NCBI GenBank assembly: GCA_902766345.1
Contig: CACXDK010000074.1
Span: forward strand, 1-11,779
From: an uncultured Spirochaetaceae bacterium
GTDB taxonomy: Bacteria > Spirochaetota > Spirochaetia > Treponematales > Treponemataceae
DNA: 11,779 bases
Reading direction: 5' to 3'
Part shown: positions 7,261 to 11,779 of the stretch, in pieces
Numbering within the stretch: position 1 is the first letter of the stretch
Layout of the letters: the number at the start of each line of letters is the position of its first letter
Translations under genes and position numbers: made by a program
Notes under the pieces: generated by a model
Told to the model about the DNA's origin: nothing
Seen by the model: only the letters and a program-made list of their open reading frames with translations
Database searches by the model: none

Positions 7261-8430
7261 TTAATGAAGAGCCTCTAAACTCAAAGAATCTTTTAAGGGT
7301 TGATACATAGATCTTTCTTTTATGACAAGTTTTCCATTTCTATAAGAAACAACTCCCAAAACCCGAATAGGCTTATCGGTATCCAAAGGTCTTGGAGGTT
7401 CTTCTTCAAATTCTACAGTAACAGAACCTATCAAATCCCTCTTATTAACATAGCCAACAAGAAGAGTAAAGGTCAAAAAGCCGTCTTCCATAACTTTAGG
7501 ATTAGCAATGCGTCCATCCCAGGAAACATAACAGCCAGAATAAAGGACAGGATCTTTTTCAACCTGTTCATAAGAATAATTATCTTTTAAGTTATCAAAA
7601 CCTACAATTTCTGGGAAAAGCGTAGACTTTAAGGTTTCCGCCTTTGCCTTTACAACAGAACTTGCATTACTTGATTTTATCCTGTTAATTTCAACAAGAG
7701 CAGCATTATCCCTGTGATCCACTGCATATTTACGGGCAGCTTCATAAGCCTTGTTAATTTCTTTATCTGAAAGATAAAAGGAAACCTGCATTGAATCGAC
7801 AGACTTATCACTTGGATTTTGCAGTTCATTTTCTGTCAGCGAAAGATTTTTTATGTTCTGCTCATGCTGTGGCACAGGCTTTTCTTTTTGCTGTTGTCTT
7901 ACAGGCAAAGAATGATGACCGCCAATAACAATGCCTGCAGAAATGCACACACCAAGCAGTAAACCTGTAAGAATTGCATTACGGATTAAATCAGGATTAG
8001 TACCAAGTGGCGGATAAAAATGTTCTATTCTTCCAGTCTGAATTAATTCAAGAAGCCTTGTCCTGACTTTTGAACGATCAGAATTATTACGCAGAAATTC
8101 AAGAGCTTCTGCTGCAATTTTATTACCAGGTGAAAGTTTTTCAATCTCCAAATAATAAGGAAGAGCATTTTCAACTTCACCACGATGCAAAAAAATTGCC
8201 GCCTGCCCAATATACAATTCTGCATCCTGAATCTTTATGGAACGGGCAAGACTGTAATAATAAGATGCATGATCAATATCACCTACATAAAGACAGCACA
8301 TACCAAGCATGCGGTAAAATTCAAAAGAGCCTTTATAATCTTTTTCCGCTCCCTGCAACAACTGTATGGCAGTACCAAATTTTCTTCTGCGGATGAGATT
8401 GTGTGCATATTGAAGGATAGACCTATTCAT
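7261..8430 (-). CDS. TPR protein with one membrane span and a beta-rich C-terminal domain
   Basis: I do not recognise a named family for this 389-residue protein. Residues 1-115 form about three TPR-like helical pairs (ILQYAHNLIRRRKFGTAIQLL, then FYRMLGMCCLYVGDIDHASYYY, then LYIGQAAIFLHRGEVENALPYY). There is no N-terminal signal peptide. A hydrophobic span at about 151-171 (NAILTGLLLGVCISAGIVIGG) predicts a single inner-membrane crossing. After a charged, Gln-rich linker and a helical part, residues about 294-378 alternate hydrophobic residues like a small beta-barrel (YSGCYVSWDGRIANP, FLTFTLLVGYV, SVTVEFEE, IRVLGVVSY), perhaps OB- or SH3-like. The likely topology is TPRs in the cytoplasm and the barrel in the periplasm. 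The start overlaps the stop of the preceding secreted-protein gene by ATGA, so they are co-translated. A role in an envelope complex is inference. Confidence 0.8.
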   Translation of the reverse strand: MNRSILQYAHNLIRRRKFGTAIQLLQGAEKDYKGSFEFYRMLGMCCLYVGDIDHASYYYSLARSIKIQDAELYIGQAAIFLHRGEVENALPYYLEIEKLSPGNKIAAEALEFLRNNSDRSKVRTRLLELIQTGRIEHFYPPLGTNPDLIRNAILTGLLLGVCISAGIVIGGHHSLPVRQQQKEKPVPQHEQNIKNLSLTENELQNPSDKSVDSMQVSFYLSDKEINKAYEAARKYAVDHRDNAALVEINRIKSSNASSVVKAKAETLKSTLFPEIVGFDNLKDNYSYEQVEKDPVLYSGCYVSWDGRIANPKVMEDGFLTFTLLVGYVNKRDLIGSVTVEFEEEPPRPLDTDKPIRVLGVVSYRNGKLVIKERSMYQPLKDSLSLEALH

Positions 8431-9644
8431 TGTTGTTTTTCAATACTCCGAAGTCGTTCAAAAATAGCGTCCAGCTCTTCATTAAGACTGATAAGTTCTT
8501 CTGTTTCAATATCTTCTTCAGATTTTATTGACTCAATATAATCTATAAGATTTTGAATGTATTCAGGATCAAGCTGTTCTTCTGTAACAGCCTGTGCTGC
8601 AGGTGAAAGTTCAACTTCTTCAGGCTCTTTAATTTCAACTTCAGAGCCAGAAATATCCTCTTCAACTTCTTTAACTGGCAGACCATCAAACACGGTCTCC
8701 TGTTCCAAAGCAGAAAGAAAATCAAGTCCAGCAGGTTCTTTTCCTGCATAAACAGGAGCAACACCTTCTGCAATAGAAAGATAGAACGTCTTTACATCCA
8801 CATCATTAGGATTAAGATATGCTGTCTTCCAGTTTATACCCACTCCCGAATTATTATATGAAGCTGGCATACTGAATCCTTTAGAATCCACAACCTCAGG
8901 AATCCAGTATTTTGTAAGCAATTTTAAAGATGTAACAGAAACTTCTTCCGGCTCAGAAATTCCATAACCGTCAAGCATAAACTGCATGGCAGTATTCTTA
9001 TTTGCAGAGCGAATCCATTTATCGTCCTTCATTGAATGAAGCTGTTTCTGATAGTTTAATTTTTCATTTATAGCAGTAGAAAAATGTTTACCCGAAGCTT
9101 CCCCAAGAATAGTATCAAAAACTCCTTTTAAAGTAAAAGTCTGCGGAGTTTCTCCTATATTAACAGTGTACATTGTAACACGGACAATATTCTGCAAAGA
9201 CTCAACGGCTTCATTTTTAGGAAAACTGAAATCAAGCACACAATAAGCCTTACCAGGAATTGTATAAGCCAGCTGAACACCGTTTTCTGTCTTGCGGGCT
9301 TCACTTGCCACCCCACCTGTAGAATTGAGGGTATACTGTTTTCTACCAACTTTTAAAACAAAGAAAGATTCTGAATTGGATTTATATGAAGAAAAAAGCG
9401 GAACTTCTTTACCTTTTGAATTTATAGTATACAGTGCAAAGGTGCCGTTATCACCGCGAAGCCGTATTCTTACATCACGATTTTCTGCAACCGCATGCTT
9501 GTCTACAGTATATTTCCAACCGGTATATTCATCATAACTGTCAAGAACGACTTCATTTTCTACAGCCTCTTCTTCCTGAGCATAAACACAAAATCCTGCA
9601 AAAATAAAAGCACAACAGGCAAGGCTTTTTAGAAATTTATTCAT
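8427..9644 (-). CDS. Secreted beta-rich protein with acidic C-terminal tail, function unknown
   Basis: This 405-residue product is not a family I can name. Residues 1-22 are a clear type I signal peptide (MNKFLKSLACCAFIFAGFCVYA, cleavage before Q23), so the protein is exported; no lipobox is evident. Residues about 30-295 read as alternating beta strands (WKYTVDKH, VRIRLRGDNGTFALYTIN, SFFVLKVGRKQYTL, VRVTMYTVNIGETPQTFTLKGVF), suggesting beta-sandwich domains. Residues about 320-405 are strongly acidic and helical, with a possible coiled coil at the end (LISLNEELDAIFERLRSIEKQQ). I use the ATG at 9644, which gives the signal peptide immediately and has AAGGTG upstream. A longer reading from 9713 would add 23 residues that do not look like a signal. 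It overlaps the upstream TPR gene by 8 bases and the next gene by 4. Confidence 0.82.
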   Translation of the reverse strand: MNKFLKSLACCAFIFAGFCVYAQEEEAVENEVVLDSYDEYTGWKYTVDKHAVAENRDVRIRLRGDNGTFALYTINSKGKEVPLFSSYKSNSESFFVLKVGRKQYTLNSTGGVASEARKTENGVQLAYTIPGKAYCVLDFSFPKNEAVESLQNIVRVTMYTVNIGETPQTFTLKGVFDTILGEASGKHFSTAINEKLNYQKQLHSMKDDKWIRSANKNTAMQFMLDGYGISEPEEVSVTSLKLLTKYWIPEVVDSKGFSMPASYNNSGVGINWKTAYLNPNDVDVKTFYLSIAEGVAPVYAGKEPAGLDFLSALEQETVFDGLPVKEVEEDISGSEVEIKEPEEVELSPAAQAVTEEQLDPEYIQNLIDYIESIKSEEDIETEELISLNEELDAIFERLRSIEKQQ

Positions 9645-10740
9645 AAAACTCACCTTCCCCGTCTGCAGAAGAACAATATTTTTCATCCAGCAAACGCTGC
9701 AACTGAGCTGCACGAATTTTAAGATTTAAAAGTTCCGCACTGGTAATGCCCTTTCGTTTTTTTTCAGCTGTTGAAGGAGTTACGAAGACGGCATTTTCCG
9801 AAACGGCACTTTCAGAAACAGAACTTTCCTTTGTTGCAAGACTTGCCTTTGCAGGTGCAGCAGAAGCATTTTCCAACTCTGCAATGCGGGAATTAGCTTC
9901 ATTAAGCTGTTTACGCAGCGAAACAATATCCTGCGACTCATATTCTTTTAGCTGACGCTCATAAGTTTCACGAGAATTAACATATTCTTCTCCAGTTTCT
10001 TTTAATAACATAAGAAGTTTCTGTTCTCGTTCCCGCTGAGTAATTGCATCAAGCTTAAACTTTGCATCAACCGCCTTTTTATCGTTCGGATACTCACTTA
10101 CAATCTGCTCGTAAAGACCTCGTGCAGTATCAAAATTGTAATCATCATAAAAACATTCAGCTATCCAATACAAAGCAGAAGGATACATTCTGCTGTCAGG
10201 ATTCTGATGGCAAAAATCGCTTAAAATAAGGACAGACTGATCATTCTGCCCAGTATAATGAAGGGCACGACCTTTCTGGTACTGAATATTATGAACAAGA
10301 GAACTGTTAGGATAAGAAGAAAGGAATGTATCGCAGTCTACAACAGCAGACTCATAATCTCCACTGTACATTTCACTCATTATAAGCATGAACAGAACTT
10401 CTGCAGAAGTGTTTTTATCTTCCGAAACTGCACGACGCAAGAATATGGTAGAACTTACCCAGTCTTTACTGCGGTAAGATTCCAAACCATTTACAAGTGC
10501 ATTATCCGTTTTTTTAGCTTTAGGCTTTTCAGCAGAAAGAGTTTTATTTTCAGGAACAGACTCAACTTTTTCTTCTACTTTAGGTTCTTCTACAGAAGTC
10601 TCTTCTAACGAAGATGAAGATTCACTTTCAGGAGAAATTGGGATTCCCAATGAATACCATGGAAAACTTTGAGAAAAGGCCATAGCTCCTGCAAAAATAA
10701 GACAAACTTTTAGAATTGTTATTTTATTTTTTTTCACCAC
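9637..10740 (-). CDS. Secreted TPR / coiled-coil protein
   Basis: This 367-residue product starts with a signal peptide (KKNKITILKVCLIFAGAMAFSQ), so it probably acts in the periplasm. A Ser/Glu/Lys-rich, low-complexity stretch (36-78) follows. Then come TPR-like repeats at about 80-232, with YWIAECFYDDYNFDTARGLYEQIVSEYPND matching the BamD/CpoB (YbgF) type. A charged helical region (about 235-290, RKQLNEANSRIAELENA) predicts coiled coil. An Ala/Ser/Val linker and a final helix near 335-355 end it. The order is TPR then coiled coil, unlike CpoB, where the coiled coil comes first. The start is GTG within GTGGTGA, which includes the rpe stop; the first or second GTG could serve. A GAGGG site lies upstream inside rpe. 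There is no lipobox cysteine. A scaffolding role in the envelope is inference. Confidence 0.82.
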   Translation of the reverse strand: MVKKNKITILKVCLIFAGAMAFSQSFPWYSLGIPISPESESSSSLEETSVEEPKVEEKVESVPENKTLSAEKPKAKKTDNALVNGLESYRSKDWVSSTIFLRRAVSEDKNTSAEVLFMLIMSEMYSGDYESAVVDCDTFLSSYPNSSLVHNIQYQKGRALHYTGQNDQSVLILSDFCHQNPDSRMYPSALYWIAECFYDDYNFDTARGLYEQIVSEYPNDKKAVDAKFKLDAITQREREQKLLMLLKETGEEYVNSRETYERQLKEYESQDIVSLRKQLNEANSRIAELENASAAPAKASLATKESSVSESAVSENAVFVTPSTAEKKRKGITSAELLNLKIRAAQLQRLLDEKYCSSADGEGEFYE

Positions 10741-11363
10741 TTCAATTTTCCCTCAAAAAATGCTGAGCCAGAAACAACAATGTCTGTTCCTGCATCACGG
10801 ACTAAAGGCAAGGTATCTGCATTAACACCGCCATCTACCGAAATAAGATATGAATATTTATTTTTTTTCTGTATAGCAGCAAGTTCCTTAACCTTATCAA
10901 CAGTATAAGGAATAAGTTTTTGACCTCCCCAGCCAGGATTAACAGTCATGACAAGTACAAGGTCTATATATGGAAGAATATGTTCAAGAGTAGAAACTGG
11001 TGTTGAAGGGCATATTGCAATGCCAGCCTTTTTACCACGCTCATGAATCATCTGAATGCAGCGGTCTGCATGTGCTGTTGCTTCAACATGGAAAGTAACA
11101 TAATCCGCTCCAGCATCCAAAAATGAAGCTATACTTAATTCAGGACGTTCAATCATAAGGTGAACATCAAAAGGAAGTTTTGAACATGAACGTAAAGATG
11201 CAATGACAGGTTGACCGTAAGAAACAGGAGGAACAAAATGACCGTCCATTACATCTATATGGACAAGAGAACCTCCATTATCTTCTATCTTTTTTAAAGC
11301 CGCACCCAAATTTGAAAAATCAGCTGAAAGCAGCGACGGCGAAAGCAATGCATTTTTCTTCAT
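10734..11363 (-). CDS. rpe: Ribulose-phosphate 3-epimerase
   Basis: Rpe (209 residues, full length) interconverts ribulose-5-phosphate and xylulose-5-phosphate in the non-oxidative pentose phosphate pathway. It is a TIM barrel, and all motifs are present: LSPSLLSADFSNLG at the N-terminus, HIDVMDGHFVPP (35-46) with metal ligand H35 and catalytic D37, DVHLMIERP with metal ligand H68, the phosphate loop VNPGWGGQ (141-148), and VDGGV with D177. The ATG at 11363 has no Shine-Dalgarno; a consensus-like promoter places the transcript start on the ATG itself. The 3' end overlaps the following TPR gene by 7 bases, so this metabolic enzyme heads an operon of envelope proteins. Confidence 0.96.
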   Translation of the reverse strand: MKKNALLSPSLLSADFSNLGAALKKIEDNGGSLVHIDVMDGHFVPPVSYGQPVIASLRSCSKLPFDVHLMIERPELSIASFLDAGADYVTFHVEATAHADRCIQMIHERGKKAGIAICPSTPVSTLEHILPYIDLVLVMTVNPGWGGQKLIPYTVDKVKELAAIQKKNKYSYLISVDGGVNADTLPLVRDAGTDIVVSGSAFFEGKLKW

Positions 11364-11369
11364 ATTAAT

Positions 11370-11398
11370 ATAATAGATTAAAAATATCTGTATGTAAA
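11370..11398 (-). promoter_or_regulatory. rpe operon promoter, predicted leaderless
   Basis: On the minus strand TTTACA (11398-11393) and TATTAT (11375-11370) are separated by exactly 17 bases; each hexamer matches the sigma-70 consensus at five of six positions. Six bases follow before the rpe ATG, so the predicted transcription start is the A of the start codon. No ribosome-binding site is possible or seen. Confidence 0.75.
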
Positions 11399-11432
11399 GT
11401 ATTTTTAGAGGTTCCCAAAACAGCCTGGCAAT

Positions 11433-11593
11433 TTGCGTCGCAAATCTCTAGAGAATTGTGACACAAAACCTTAAGGAGTTGTGTCGCAAAACCTGTAATA
11501 ATTGTGTCGCAAATCCTGTAATAATTGTGTCGCAAATCCTGTAATAATTGTGTCGCAAATCCTGTAATAATTGTGTCGCAAATCCTGTAGGAT
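11433..11593. repeat. Array of seven 23-bp tandem direct repeats
   Basis: Units start at 11433, 11456, 11479, 11502, 11525, 11548 and 11571. Three (11502, 11525, 11548) are identical, reading TTGTGTCGCAAATCC then TGTAATAA. The one at 11479 differs at one base (CAAAACC), and the one at 11571 differs only at its end (TAGGAT). The first two are diverged. The core TTGTGTCGCAA is a quasi-palindrome with one mismatch. In the first unit it becomes a perfect 15-base palindrome, ATTTGCGTCGCAAAT (11431-11445). There are no spacers, so it is not CRISPR. Reading frames through it are by-products of the repetition. It lies between the divergent rpe and tRNA-His promoters. Confidence 0.95.
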
Positions 11594-11656
11594 TTTTGAC
11601 AAAAACCTTCTTGCAAAAAAAATTAAAGAAAAATCTATTTTTTTTCTAAAAACAAG
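11594..11656 (+). other. AT-rich tract upstream of the tRNA-His promoter
   Basis: This tract holds long A- and T-runs (for example 11615-11622 and 11637-11645) directly before the -35 box. It resembles an UP element, which binds the RNA polymerase alpha subunit at stable-RNA promoters. Its first part (TTTTTGACAAAAACC) may be a decayed eighth repeat unit. No gene is seen here. Confidence 0.4.
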
Positions 11657-11685
11657 TTGACACAAAATTCAGTTTGTAGTATAGT
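11657..11685 (+). promoter_or_regulatory. tRNA-His promoter
   Basis: TTGACA (11657-11662, perfect -35) and TATAGT (11680-11685) are separated by 17 bases. The expected transcription start is near 11692, giving a leader of about 12 bases before the mature tRNA. Confidence 0.85.
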
Positions 11686-11704
11686 CGTTCATGTCGATTA
11701 CATG

Positions 11705-11776
11705 GTGCCTGTAGTTCAGTGGTAGAATCCCAGATTGTGGATCTGGTTGTCGTGGGTTCGAAACCCACCAGGCACC
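11705..11776 (+). tRNA. tRNA-His (anticodon GTG)
   Basis: The cloverleaf is complete. Acceptor GTGCCTG pairs with CAGGCAC (11769-11775). The anticodon arm is CCAGA-TTGTGGA-TCTGG with anticodon GTG. The T arm is GTGGG-TTCGAAA-CCCAC. Base 11704 is G and faces C73 (11776), supplying the extra G-1 that histidyl-tRNA synthetase needs directly from the gene. The next bases are CAG rather than CCA, so the 3' CCA must be added enzymatically. Confidence 0.97.
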
Positions 11777-11779
11777 CAG

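Noticed and set aside
9645..9713. Longer N-terminus for the secreted beta-rich protein
   Set aside because: The extra 23 residues sit before a complete signal peptide and inside the upstream gene; the ATG at 9644 has a suitable ribosome-binding site.
11433..11593. CRISPR array
   Set aside because: Repeats are directly abutting with no unique spacers, and no cas gene is present.
11365..11616. Minus-strand reading frames through the repeat array (also 11471-11665)
   Set aside because: They translate the 23-bp repeat into a periodic sequence, have no ribosome-binding site and overlap the rpe promoter. They stay open only because the unit lacks stops in those frames.
11626..11648. Terminator-like AT inverted repeat before the tRNA promoter
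   Set aside because: It is a pairing of A- and T-runs with no GC stem; better explained as an AT-rich upstream promoter tract.

Overview
The window looks like a piece of a treponeme (spirochaete) chromosome. The evidence is an AT-rich genome, a cytidylate kinase fused to ribosomal protein S1 (an arrangement I know from Treponema), and a set of envelope proteins that I do not recognise outside this kind of organism. Genus-level assignment is an inference. It appears to be core chromosome: I see no insertion sequence, phage or CRISPR signature. Every protein gene is on the minus strand, so transcription runs from high to low coordinates. The only plus-strand gene is a tRNA-His at the right edge.

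From right to left: tRNA-His (11705-11776) has a near-consensus promoter. Next is a 340-bp spacer holding seven 23-bp tandem repeats and a strong divergent promoter. That promoter reads into an operon of rpe, a secreted TPR/coiled-coil protein, a secreted beta-rich protein with an acidic tail, and a TPR/one-membrane-span protein. These four genes overlap one another by 4 to 8 bases. A 102-bp gap containing an AT-rich palindrome and a strong ribosome-binding site leads to a tight housekeeping cluster: recA, folK, scpA, scpB, an RluB/RsuA-type pseudouridine synthase, and the cmk-rpsA fusion. A rho-independent terminator closes this cluster. The left edge is a truncated AAA+ gene of the sigma-54-activator family with its own promoter.

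The central cluster joins DNA repair (RecA), chromosome condensation (ScpA/ScpB), folate synthesis (FolK), rRNA modification, CMP phosphorylation and translation initiation (S1). Several neighbours touch or overlap and are probably translationally coupled.

Points that stand out: two genes (rpe and the AAA+ gene) have a -10 box exactly six bases before the ATG, predicting leaderless mRNAs; the AAA+ protein has lost the loops and arginines that sigma-54 activators need; the S1 half of the fusion has its own ribosome-binding site and ATG; RecA carries a long Ala/Pro/Ser-rich tail; rpe leads an operon of uncharacterised envelope proteins; and the 23-bp repeat array carries an iteron-like quasi-palindrome. 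I found no clear evidence of a wholly new defence or mobile system.
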